From CAYUET01 sp964443875 (GTDB lineage: Bacteria; Auribacterota; JAFGBW01), in the NCBI GenBank assembly GCA_964443875.1, contig CAYUET010000001.1, forward strand, positions 186,001 through 250,000: a DNA stretch of 64,000 bases, given 5' to 3'. This document shows positions 43,978-51,793 of the stretch, in pieces. The first letter of the stretch is position 1, and each line of letters starts with the position of its first letter. Under the pieces are notes generated by a model that was not told the DNA's origin, did no database searches, and saw only the letters and a program-made list of their open reading frames with translations. The position numbers and the translations under genes were made by a program.

Positions 43978-44238
43978 TCACGCGGTGGATTTTCCTTTGC
44001 TTAAAGCCGATTTAACTGCAACGCCTTCAATCAATCCAAGTTTACCTGTAAACTTCCCCAGGTCATCTGTTGTAGCATCCACAACAAGAGTAATGACACA
44101 GCAATTTCGTTTATCATAGGGGATTCCGGTTCTGGCAATGATCAGGTTTCCAAAATCTGAAAGAACCTGATTCACTTTATCTGCGGACAATTTTCTGTTT
44201 TCGACAATAATACCTATAAATCCCAAACGTTTATCCAT
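43978..44238 (-). CDS. TM1266-family iron-only hydrogenase system regulator
   Basis: An 86-residue protein matching the family described as an iron-only hydrogenase system putative regulator (Thermotoga TM1266 type), an ACT/NikR-like fold. It opens KRLGFIGIIVENRKLSA, contains FGNLIIARTGIPY and ends KLGLIEGVAVKSALSKG. The true start is the ATG at 44238, after GGGAGGT; an upstream extension has no ribosome site. It lies directly upstream of hydG and hydE, in the position expected for this family. Whether it binds a ligand, DNA or RNA is unknown. It is preceded by an attenuator-like leader. Confidence 0.9.
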   Translation of the reverse strand: MDKRLGFIGIIVENRKLSADKVNQVLSDFGNLIIARTGIPYDKRNCCVITLVVDATTDDLGKFTGKLGLIEGVAVKSALSKGKSTA

Positions 44239-44347
44239 ATTGGACCTCCCGCAAAAAAAAAGCCTTACCACAAAACATTGCGGTAAGGCTTAAAATAATA
44301 ATTAATTTTCGCCCCCTTGGTATCAGAAATATATCCTCACCGCAGGT
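44239..44347 (-). ncRNA. Candidate attenuator/riboswitch-like leader with terminator and antiterminator
   Basis: Immediately before the TM1266-like gene, on the minus strand, a 13-pair hairpin (AAGCCUUACCGCA with its partner UGUGGUAAGGCUU, plus coordinates 44260-44291, loop of six) is followed by U9 down to 44253, then the ribosome site and ATG. Upstream, UGCGGUGAGG (plus 44335-44344) can pair base for base with CCUUACCGCA, the 5' arm of that terminator (ten pairs, one G-U). The two structures cannot coexist, so the leader looks like a transcriptional switch. I cannot assign it to any riboswitch class that I know. Confidence 0.6.
44253..44291 (-). terminator. Intrinsic terminator inside the leader of the TM1266-like gene
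   Basis: A 13-pair stem (one G-U), six-base loop and a run of nine U on the minus strand, ending 14 bases before the start codon. Position between promoter and gene points to attenuation rather than end-of-operon termination. Confidence 0.8.
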
Positions 44348-44353
44348 TTTTAA

Positions 44354-44382
44354 AGTATACATAAAATCTTCAAAAAAATCAA
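44354..44382 (-). promoter_or_regulatory. Promoter of the TM1266-like/hydG/hydE operon
   Basis: On the minus strand TTGATT (44377-44382), a 17-base spacer and TATACT (44354-44359). A start near 44347 places the whole leader described above within the message. Confidence 0.65.
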
Positions 44383-44514
44383 ATTCTAAATTCAATTTTT
44401 ACTAAAATACAGGTAAAAGTCCCTGAATTGTTCAAATCAAGATAAAAATGATTTATTTTAGTTTAGTAATACTTTTATTTAGGGTGGGGAGGAAAGTTTA
44501 TTCTCATAATTCAA

Positions 44515-44542
44515 TTGTAATAGAATAAGATTTTGTTATACT
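44515..44542 (+). promoter_or_regulatory. Promoter of the CHASE4-GGDEF-EAL gene
   Basis: TTGTAA (44515-44520), 16-base spacer and an extended -10, TGTTATACT, with TATACT at 44537-44542. Start near 44549, leaving about 67 bases to the ATG at 44616. With the divergent promoter at 44354-44382 this accounts for the 377-base gene-free stretch 44239-44615. Confidence 0.6.
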
Positions 44543-44615
44543 GATTACTACTTCAATCAGCAAACTTCAATGTTTCTCCTTTTGCTTTAAAATGAAGTAA
44601 AATGAAAGGTCGGGG

Positions 44616-47081
44616 ATGAAGAAACTACTCCATCTTTTTCTTCAGTATTTAAACTGTTCCTTTTTTTTAAAAAAAATTTTTACTTACCCCCATTTTTTTA
44701 AATCCACCTCCCTGGTTGTTCGTACTCAACTCATTATTTTTATAAGTTTAGTCATCATTTTCTTTTTTGCGCTTACTCTGTCTCTGGGTCAGCTTGATAA
44801 AAGCTTCAAACTTTTTGAACAGGCTGATATCACACAAAAACTAAAAAAAAGTACTATTATTCTGGAACAGCAGACCCAATCTTTAAAGAACACGGTAAAG
44901 GATTATGCCCTATGGGATGATACTTATTCTTTTGCAGGGAAACCCTATGATGAGTATGTCTCCAGTAATTTCACCTCGCAAACATTGGATAATAACGATA
45001 TCGATTTTGTCCTGATTATGAATCCTCATAACGAAATTATTTATAATGGATTTAAACAAAATCCTGAATTTTTCGATCTGTCTGAAAAATCCGGCTATTC
45101 CTATCCGGAAGGATTATCCTCAATTCCATCCTTTATCTTAAACAGTATCATTTCTTATCCGGGCATTTTTAATCTGAAAAAATCAGAAGAAGCCGCTTCA
45201 GGAATTATTTTTTCCGATTCTCTTCCAATCCTTATCGGTGTTTCTCCTATCCTTCAAAGTGACGGACAAGGAAAAGCAATGGGGGTGATGATTATGGGAA
45301 AGGTATTCACAGAAAAACGGCTGCATAGGCTTCATGAAATAAGTTATACGGAATTTCACCTATTCCCATCCCCGGTCCTCCGCATGCCAATAAAAATAAC
45401 TATCCATGATAAAGATTGGGAAGTGACCGAACATTATCCTTCATTACTGGCCCATGAAGGAGTGATTTTAAAAGTATTCGGGGAACGTACCATTCTCAGA
45501 CAATTAAAGGAAAGCCAATGGCTCCTGATGCTGAATTTTCTTGTCATGATGCTCATTTTTATCGTTCTTGTAAGCTTAATTCTTTACCTTTTGATTCTTA
45601 AAAGGATCACTTTCTTTGCGGTTAAAGCCCGGACCATCCGCAAAACCAATGATATCAGCATGCGGATGCCTGTCACAGGACACGATGAACTGGATGAGCT
45701 GGCAACAGCCATCAATGAACTTCTTCATGAGCTTCACAATACGCAGGAAAGACTCATGCATGATGCCCTGTATGATTCTCTTACCGGGCTGGGAAACCGG
45801 ACGCTTCTTATGGATAGAATCCGTTATGCCCTGGCTGTTCAATGCAGAGACCCTTCTAAAAAATTTGCTGTTTTTCTTATGGACCTGGATAATTTTAAAA
45901 ACATCAATGACCTCTATGGCCATCCGGCAGGAGACTATATCATCCGCAGGATAGCCAACCGTATCAAGACCGGTATCCGTGAAACGGATACCGCAGTCAG
46001 ATTTGGAGGAGATGAATTTATCATCATTCAAACTGATCTTAAAAATTCAAGTGAATGTGAAATTTTTGCACAGCGTCTGTTAACTTCCATTCAGCTCCCG
46101 ATTGTATGGCAGGAAAAGCCTCTGCAGGTCTCGGTCAGCATCGGCATTTTTTTCAACAATTCCTTAAAAACAAACCAGAATCCTGAAGATTTTATCCGGG
46201 ATGCCGATATCGCCATGTATAAATCCAAACAGGAAGGCAAAAACAGCTATTCTGTATTTCATATTAACCTGAGGGAAAAAATCACCTCACGCCTGACCCT
46301 TGAACAGGAACTGAAGCGTGCTCTGGAAAATGATGAAATGGAAGTGTGGTATCAGCCGATTATTTCCTCCAAGAATTTCAAAATCAATGAACTGGAGGCC
46401 CTTGTCAGATGGAGACATCCTTCAAAAGGCTTAATTTATCCGGATGAATTTATTCCCCTGGCTGAAGAAAGCGATCTGATTGTCGATCTTGACCGTTATG
46501 TTTTGAGTCATGCCATGCATGATTTAAAACATCTAAGGACACTTCTGCCGAATCTTAAAATCAGTATTAACTTCTCCGTTAAAACGCTTCTTCAAAAAGA
46601 TATTTCTAAAATCATCGAAAATGTTCTGCATGAAACCCTCAATCCTGCCTGTGCATTAAATATTGAAATTACCGAAACAGGAATGACTAAAAATGAAAAA
46701 AGCCTGATTGATCCCATGGGAAATTTAAACCAGAAAGGAATTCATTTTTATCTGGATGATTTCGGTATCGGATACTCCTCCCTTTATAGACTTCATATTC
46801 TTCCGGTTCAGGTTTTAAAACTGGACCGTTTCTTTACTTCACAAACCGGAAGTGACTATAAAAATATAGTGGAGGCAATTATCATGATTGCCAAAGCACT
46901 GAACAAACCCATTATAGCGGAAGGCGTGGAAAATAAATTTCAATTCACACAACTTCTGGGCATGGGTTGCGACTTCATGCAGGGCTACTATTTTGCCCGT
47001 CCCATGCCTCTTGCAGAAATAACCAAACTCATCAAAATAAATCCGCAATGGAATCCTTCATCCGCCCCATTTCTTTCTTAA
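44616..47081 (+). CDS. CHASE4-GGDEF-EAL membrane sensor protein
   Basis: An 821-residue inner-membrane protein. The first helix is near residues 35-60 (LIIFISLVIIFFFALTLSL) and the second near 300-325; between them is a periplasmic CHASE4 sensor with the signature YALWDDTYSF near 100. A HAMP-like segment (RKTNDISMRMPVTGHDELDEL) follows. The GGDEF domain has an intact RFGGDEFII, and the EAL domain has ELEALVRWRHP, LDDFGIGYSSL and AEGVENKFQF. It should couple an extracytoplasmic signal to c-di-GMP turnover. It has its own promoter, divergent from the hydrogenase maturation operon, and is not co-transcribed with anything. Confidence 0.95.
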   Translation: MKKLLHLFLQYLNCSFFLKKIFTYPHFFKSTSLVVRTQLIIFISLVIIFFFALTLSLGQLDKSFKLFEQADITQKLKKSTIILEQQTQSLKNTVKDYALWDDTYSFAGKPYDEYVSSNFTSQTLDNNDIDFVLIMNPHNEIIYNGFKQNPEFFDLSEKSGYSYPEGLSSIPSFILNSIISYPGIFNLKKSEEAASGIIFSDSLPILIGVSPILQSDGQGKAMGVMIMGKVFTEKRLHRLHEISYTEFHLFPSPVLRMPIKITIHDKDWEVTEHYPSLLAHEGVILKVFGERTILRQLKESQWLLMLNFLVMMLIFIVLVSLILYLLILKRITFFAVKARTIRKTNDISMRMPVTGHDELDELATAINELLHELHNTQERLMHDALYDSLTGLGNRTLLMDRIRYALAVQCRDPSKKFAVFLMDLDNFKNINDLYGHPAGDYIIRRIANRIKTGIRETDTAVRFGGDEFIIIQTDLKNSSECEIFAQRLLTSIQLPIVWQEKPLQVSVSIGIFFNNSLKTNQNPEDFIRDADIAMYKSKQEGKNSYSVFHINLREKITSRLTLEQELKRALENDEMEVWYQPIISSKNFKINELEALVRWRHPSKGLIYPDEFIPLAEESDLIVDLDRYVLSHAMHDLKHLRTLLPNLKISINFSVKTLLQKDISKIIENVLHETLNPACALNIEITETGMTKNEKSLIDPMGNLNQKGIHFYLDDFGIGYSSLYRLHILPVQVLKLDRFFTSQTGSDYKNIVEAIIMIAKALNKPIIAEGVENKFQFTQLLGMGCDFMQGYYFARPMPLAEITKLIKINPQWNPSSAPFLS

Positions 47082-47127
47082 CCTTTTTTTTGCAATGCCT
47101 GCCGATTTCCGGAATGCGCTGCCCGGA

Positions 47128-48753
47128 TTAATTCGTCACCATATACAAAAAAATCAAGGTTAGAACAAACCAAAGGGTCAAATTAAATAATTGCTCCAGG
47201 AATATTTCTTTTTTGGATTTGATGATTTTAAAAGCATTGTCCTGATCTTCGTCTTTTGATTTTAAGTGTTCCTTTATTTCCGTCTGAATCAAACTTTTAC
47301 CCTGGATCTGACTTAATATCTTGAGATTGGTATTTATAGTTTTATGAGAACCCGTTGAAGAAAGTTTTGATTTATCCGCTATATTTTCCAATATTGAAGT
47401 ATTATGCATCACACTTAAAGATTCCTCATCCTTTTTAAGCCTGTAAAGGGCTTCGTCTTCGGGAATAATATGAAGCTGAAGGGAATCTGCCAGATTCACA
47501 AACAGATGGGTATATTTATTTCTCGGATGACTGAAAGGCGGCTCCATCAACCCGGTGACACTGATCCACTTTCCGATCCAGGATTGATCCGGCATGCTTT
47601 TAAATTTTTTCAGCTCATTGGGCCAGATGATAATCTTCACAATATCTTTGCGCCATTCCCCAAAATTAATAAAAAGATAAGGATCCCCGTTAATCATTTC
47701 CTCTTTTTTAATTGAATGAATTTTTCCAATTAGTTCAACCTTGTCTCCGATATACCGTTTACATAAAGAATAATCAGAACCATCTAAAACAGGATATTGA
47801 GAAATATAACGCGGACGTTTTGACGGTTTGGCCAGCCCGCTGATGATGATAAAATGCTGCGGAATATTTTTCCCCTGAATAAAATCCTCCAGAGTTGGAA
47901 TAGACTCAAAAGGGGTTGAACATATCACGGCAAAATTCTGAATATCTCTGGATAAGGAGGGAATCTTGTAGAGCCTTGAAAAGGTTACCGAATTTTCAGG
48001 ATTCAAATAATCGCTAGACCGGAAAAGAACCGCATCAGGATCTGAATTGGTATCTGTCCATATCAGGGGATCCGCCTCCAGGGCTTTAAGGGCAATATAA
48101 AGGGCAATGAGAGAAAATTTATCCAGGGAAGAGTTGAAATGCCTGGCGCTTCTTCCCGGATGCTGAAAATTCCGATGTCCGAGTTCAGAGCTGCTTAAAT
48201 TACGGATATCCGGAACATACATTCCGTCATAATCAATCAGATGAAGGCTGTTTCCCTGATCCGCAATCATGACATTCCCGGGCTGGATATCCCCATGGGC
48301 TATGCCCGAGTTAGATAGAAAAGAAGAAAGGGAAAGAATGGATTTTTTCAGATTACCGATAAACGGTTTTTCTAAAAAATGATCTTCAAGAAATTGTCCC
48401 AGGGGATCCCCTGTAGCCCATTCCATTTTGACGACCGGATAAGAATTACCGTCTACAAGAATACCCTTGGGCTGAAACTCAAAACGAAGAAAATAATTAC
48501 TTTGCAAAGAAGTTATGGTTTTTGAAATCGCACGATAACGCAATTCCAGAGCATCGGATTTTTTATGAAAACAGCGGACCGCATATCTTCTGTTTTTACA
48601 TTGAATGGAATACGTCAGGGCAAATCCACCGCAGAGAGCTGTCGGCATGCCCAATCCGCTTTTGCTGAGTTCGCCCTCTTTCAGCTCAGGATCAAGAAGG
48701 AATGCCTTATGGTTCTGAAGGGTCTGCTGATATTGTTCAAGAGAAGGATACAT
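47128..48753 (-). CDS. Protein kinase-like protein with OB-fold-like region and C-terminal anchor
   Basis: A 541-residue protein. Residues 30-270 form a kinase-like domain: GGFALTYSI (glycine loop), YAVRCFHKK (Arg in place of the usual Lys), HGDIQPGNVMI (catalytic loop with Asp and Asn) and LHLIDYDGMYVPD (metal-binding Asp). Residues about 310-445 contain a predicted OB-fold-like beta region (KVELIGKIHSIKKEEMI, GKWISVTGLMEPPFSHP). The last 22 residues are a membrane helix (LTLWFVLTLIFLYMVTN). It overlaps the PP2C gene by 17 bases and is third in a VWA-PP2C-kinase triad reminiscent of the TerY-P module. Kinase activity is likely but unproven. Confidence 0.85.
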   Translation of the reverse strand: MYPSLEQYQQTLQNHKAFLLDPELKEGELSKSGLGMPTALCGGFALTYSIQCKNRRYAVRCFHKKSDALELRYRAISKTITSLQSNYFLRFEFQPKGILVDGNSYPVVKMEWATGDPLGQFLEDHFLEKPFIGNLKKSILSLSSFLSNSGIAHGDIQPGNVMIADQGNSLHLIDYDGMYVPDIRNLSSSELGHRNFQHPGRSARHFNSSLDKFSLIALYIALKALEADPLIWTDTNSDPDAVLFRSSDYLNPENSVTFSRLYKIPSLSRDIQNFAVICSTPFESIPTLEDFIQGKNIPQHFIIISGLAKPSKRPRYISQYPVLDGSDYSLCKRYIGDKVELIGKIHSIKKEEMINGDPYLFINFGEWRKDIVKIIIWPNELKKFKSMPDQSWIGKWISVTGLMEPPFSHPRNKYTHLFVNLADSLQLHIIPEDEALYRLKKDEESLSVMHNTSILENIADKSKLSSTGSHKTINTNLKILSQIQGKSLIQTEIKEHLKSKDEDQDNAFKIIKSKKEIFLEQLFNLTLWFVLTLIFLYMVTN

Positions 48754-49492
48754 GAAATCCCGTTTTTTTAGGTTTAATTTTCAGCACGGCCAAAGTGGAA
48801 TCATCTATTCTAATCTTTTTATTTTCCCGTAAATTCTCGATATATTGTTCGTATTCGGAAAACTCACGAAAGGATAAAAGGTCAAGATACGAAAGATCTT
48901 TTTCTGAAACATTTTTTAAAAACCATTCACCCAGAGCATCCGTCATACAGAGAATATAAGGTTTTTTTAACTGATCGATATAAAAAATCTTCTGCCACAG
49001 CTCAGGCTGTCCAAGCAGGGACACATTCAGTGCAGGAACGGTTGAAATCAGTGTAGGTTTCTCAAGATACTGAAGATGAACTGAATAAGGAAAAGTGGTT
49101 ATGATATGAGTCCCATCCATTAAAACAAAAAGACTGTCTCCGATAGCGGTCAGCTTCACAAGGGAGTCCGATTCCTTGATTTCAAGGCCTAAAAGAGTAG
49201 CGAAGCTTCCCCTGTCAAAAGAAAGCTGCTGAGACCAGGTTAAAAGTTTTTTCTTTTCTGTATAGAACCCTGAATAAACCGCTATGGCTTCCTGAATCCA
49301 TTTTAATGAAATTTCCGGGTCATGTACGTATTTTTCAGAAAGAATTTGAGACCAGCTTTTGGAATCAAAAGACTCCGTAGCCCCATCACATAAAGCGATT
49401 CGGTTTTGTTTAAAATCAAGGGAAAAACAATCTTCATTTTCATCGGGATATTGCAGACTTTTTCGAACAGACCCTTGAAAAAGAAGGTCCAT
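48737..49492 (-). CDS. PP2C-like protein phosphatase
   Basis: A 251-residue cytoplasmic protein related to the PP2C family of metal-dependent Ser/Thr phosphatases. Motifs are ENEDCF (N-terminal Asp), RIALCDGATES (core D-G), GDSLFVLMDGTH and ILCMTDALGEWFL (C-terminal acidic metal site). The spacing is compressed but the acidic positions are kept, so it may be active. It lies three bases after the VWA gene and overlaps the kinase gene, so phosphatase and kinase probably act on the same target, as in TerY-P triads. Confidence 0.85.
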   Translation of the reverse strand: MDLLFQGSVRKSLQYPDENEDCFSLDFKQNRIALCDGATESFDSKSWSQILSEKYVHDPEISLKWIQEAIAVYSGFYTEKKKLLTWSQQLSFDRGSFATLLGLEIKESDSLVKLTAIGDSLFVLMDGTHIITTFPYSVHLQYLEKPTLISTVPALNVSLLGQPELWQKIFYIDQLKKPYILCMTDALGEWFLKNVSEKDLSYLDLLSFREFSEYEQYIENLRENKKIRIDDSTLAVLKIKPKKTGFHVSFS

Positions 49493-49495
49493 GAT

Positions 49496-50329
49496 TTATC
49501 TCAGCTGAGAGGCACGGGTTCCAATATCAAAAAAATCAACAATTTCAGGCGCCTCGGCATTGAAGATGAATCCCTTGGATTCATGGGAAACCTGAAATCC
49601 TTTTTCCTGGGCAAATCTTATGAGATGAGCCGGCAAAAAGCTGGACATTCTGAAGAGCATTTTGGAATACATGTCCGGCAGCACGCCTTCAGAAGAGGGA
49701 AATTTAACCGGTTCGGTTGAAGCCGAACTGACATGAAGGGTTAGTAGTAAAATATTGCCGTCATTTGTTTTGATCTGACAAAGCTGCTTTCCAAGTTCTT
49801 CAGGATCGCCATCCGTAGACTCTCCGTCCGTGACATGGACGACCGTCGGGGGATAACTGTTGGGATGGGCATCACACCATTTCACCAGTTCCTCCGCGAC
49901 AACCCGGATGGCCTGACACATGGGTGTTCCTCCATTGGCAAGGGGCTCAAACCAGACGGGGAATTTAATTGTCTGCTCTACAATTCCCCCTGCCCCGTCA
50001 TCTGTTTTTTTAATCCGGTCTTCAATACGCAAAGGAGATTGTTCAATTTTAGAAATAGGATGAATGATGGACGAGGAAAGCTCTCCCTGGAAAAAATTCT
50101 GAACATAGGTATCCCGGTAACCGATTACGCCGATTTCAAAATAATTGCGAACCCCGTCGGATTTTGTACAGCGGGTGATAAGGTTTACAAGAGTACGGTT
50201 AAGCACATCTGAGACAAATTGGGCTTTTGAACGGCCTCCGCTCATTTTATCTTCCATAGATCCGGATTGATCTACAAGAAAAATAAAACACGCGGGGTTT
50301 AACCGACTAATTTCAGCACAATAGCTCAT
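49496..50329 (-). CDS. VWA domain protein (TerY-like)
   Basis: A 277-residue protein with a von Willebrand A domain. The metal-ion-dependent adhesion site is complete: FLVDQSGSMED (DxSxS), GGTPMCQAI (Thr) and HVTDGESTDGDP (Asp). A CxxCx-type cysteine is absent, and the inserted stretch EQSPLRIEDRIKKTDDGAGG (about residues 92-111) is unusual. TerY proteins of this shape work with a PP2C and a kinase encoded next to them, exactly as here. The ribosome site GGGAGGG lies four bases before the start at 50329. It is 82 bases downstream of apt. Confidence 0.88.
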   Translation of the reverse strand: MSYCAEISRLNPACFIFLVDQSGSMEDKMSGGRSKAQFVSDVLNRTLVNLITRCTKSDGVRNYFEIGVIGYRDTYVQNFFQGELSSSIIHPISKIEQSPLRIEDRIKKTDDGAGGIVEQTIKFPVWFEPLANGGTPMCQAIRVVAEELVKWCDAHPNSYPPTVVHVTDGESTDGDPEELGKQLCQIKTNDGNILLLTLHVSSASTEPVKFPSSEGVLPDMYSKMLFRMSSFLPAHLIRFAQEKGFQVSHESKGFIFNAEAPEIVDFFDIGTRASQLR

Positions 50330-50411
50330 AAAGCCCTCCCTGTTTTGTTACTGATTTTATATCAGAAAAAAGGACAATCCGTATAATATATATCAGAGTC
50401 TGAAGGGTTTA

Positions 50412-50933
50412 TCAATAACGGATAAGCGAGGAGCAGGTATAACCGCTCAATTTCTCTCTCCCTTTAAGAAATTCCAATTCAATGACAAAGCTGGCCCCTA
50501 AGATATTCCCTTTAAGCCTTTCAACCATTTTCATGACAGCGCATACAGTCCCTCCTGTCGCTAACAGATCATCGACAACAAGGACATTCTGCCCCTTCTG
50601 GATGGCATCCTCATGAATTTCAAGAGTATCTGTTCCATATTCCAGAGCATAACTCTCGGAAATCACCTTATAGGGAAGCTTTCCCTTTTTTCGGACAGGC
50701 ACAAACGAAGCATTTAATAAATAGGCTATTGGCGTACCAAAAATAAAACCGCGGGATTCAATTCCCAGAACAACATCCACCCTTTTTTCTCTGAACGGAA
50801 TCATCATTTCATTAACAGTTGTTTTAAAGGCTTGGGAATTGGAAAGCAAAGGTGTAATATCCTTAAAAATTATCCCTTTTTTCGGATAATCGGGAATATC
50901 TCTGATTGTGGATTTTAAAAATTCAGAACTCAT
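50412..50933 (-). CDS. apt: Adenine phosphoribosyltransferase
   Basis: A 173-residue purine-salvage enzyme that makes AMP from adenine and PRPP. Recognisable parts are IPDYPKKGIIFKDITPLL at the N terminus, GIESRGFIFGTPIAY (about 57-71), and the PRPP-binding VLVVDDLLATGGTVCA (about 118-133). Length is normal. Its first codon overlaps the stop of the sigma factor gene by four bases, which is an unexpected pairing; it may be only a compact-genome effect. Confidence 0.96.
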   Translation of the reverse strand: MSSEFLKSTIRDIPDYPKKGIIFKDITPLLSNSQAFKTTVNEMMIPFREKRVDVVLGIESRGFIFGTPIAYLLNASFVPVRKKGKLPYKVISESYALEYGTDTLEIHEDAIQKGQNVLVVDDLLATGGTVCAVMKMVERLKGNILGASFVIELEFLKGREKLSGYTCSSLIRY

Positions 50934-51775
50934 TCCTCGGCTTCCTCCTCTTCCCCAATAATTTCTTCACTCCTCATTGCTTTTTTCATTTTACCAAGAG
51001 CCGCTTTTTCAAGCTGTCTTACACGTTCCCGTGTTATTCCCATCTGTTTTCCTATTTCTTCAAGCGTATGGGCTTTGTTATTGAAAAGTCCGAAACGGTA
51101 AATAATCAGTTTAACTTCCCGTTCATTCAAAACTTCCAGAAGATCGAAAATTTTATCACGGATCATGGACAATTCTATACTGGCGGAAGGATGTTCAGCT
51201 TTTGTATCTTCAATCAGATCCATCAATTCCGCATCATTATCTTCGCCTACGGGAATATTAAGAGAGGTCACGCCTTTAGAAAGATCAAAAGTTTCCTGAA
51301 CCTGATCCGGGGTGAGTCCTGTGGCATCCGCAACGGTTTCCACATCCGGCTGAACCGAACGGCCATAACTCAGTTTTCCCATAACTTTTCGGACCATGAT
51401 AATTCGGTCCACCATATAGGCCGGAATACGGATCATCTTGCCCTGATTGGCCAGGGCACGCATGATCCGCTGTTTAATCCACCACGCCGCATAGGTTGAG
51501 AATTTGCATTCAAAACTCAAATCAAATTTCTCAGCCGCTTTCATTAACCCGATATTCCCTTCCTCTATGAGATCCAGAAAGGTCAGGCCAAGGTTGCAAT
51601 ATTTTCTGCCAATACTGACTACCAATCGAAGATTTGCCCTGATAAGCTGAGCTTTAGCCTTAGCATCACCCTTTTTCACTTTCTGGGCAAGTTCAATCTC
51701 CTCTTCAGAGGTCAGCCTGGGTATTTCCCCGATATCTTTTAAATAGATATCAAGACATTCTTTTCCTGCTCCCAT
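50930..51775 (-). CDS. RNA polymerase sigma-70 factor, RpoD/SigA-like without region 1.1
   Basis: A 281-residue sigma factor with region 1.2 (YLKDIGEIPRLTSEEEIELA), region 2 (NLRLVVSIGRKYCNLGLTF, AWWIKQRIMRALAN), region 3 (VETVADATGLTPDQVQETF) and region 4.2 (TLEEIGKQMGITRERVRQLE). The -10 and -35 recognition parts look housekeeping-like. Region 1.1, present in the primary RpoD of many bacteria, is missing, so it is either the primary sigma of a lineage with short SigA or a group 2 (RpoS-like) factor. It lies 18 bases after ppdK and overlaps apt by four bases. Confidence 0.9.
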   Translation of the reverse strand: MGAGKECLDIYLKDIGEIPRLTSEEEIELAQKVKKGDAKAKAQLIRANLRLVVSIGRKYCNLGLTFLDLIEEGNIGLMKAAEKFDLSFECKFSTYAAWWIKQRIMRALANQGKMIRIPAYMVDRIIMVRKVMGKLSYGRSVQPDVETVADATGLTPDQVQETFDLSKGVTSLNIPVGEDNDAELMDLIEDTKAEHPSASIELSMIRDKIFDLLEVLNEREVKLIIYRFGLFNNKAHTLEEIGKQMGITRERVRQLEKAALGKMKKAMRSEEIIGEEEEAEE

Positions 51776-51793
51776 AAATTACCGGTTACCGGA

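Noticed and set aside
43921..43980. Terminator with T-rich run after the TM1266-like gene
   Set aside because: CCCC and GGGG segments around the T-tract do not make a good stem; read-through to hydG seems likely.
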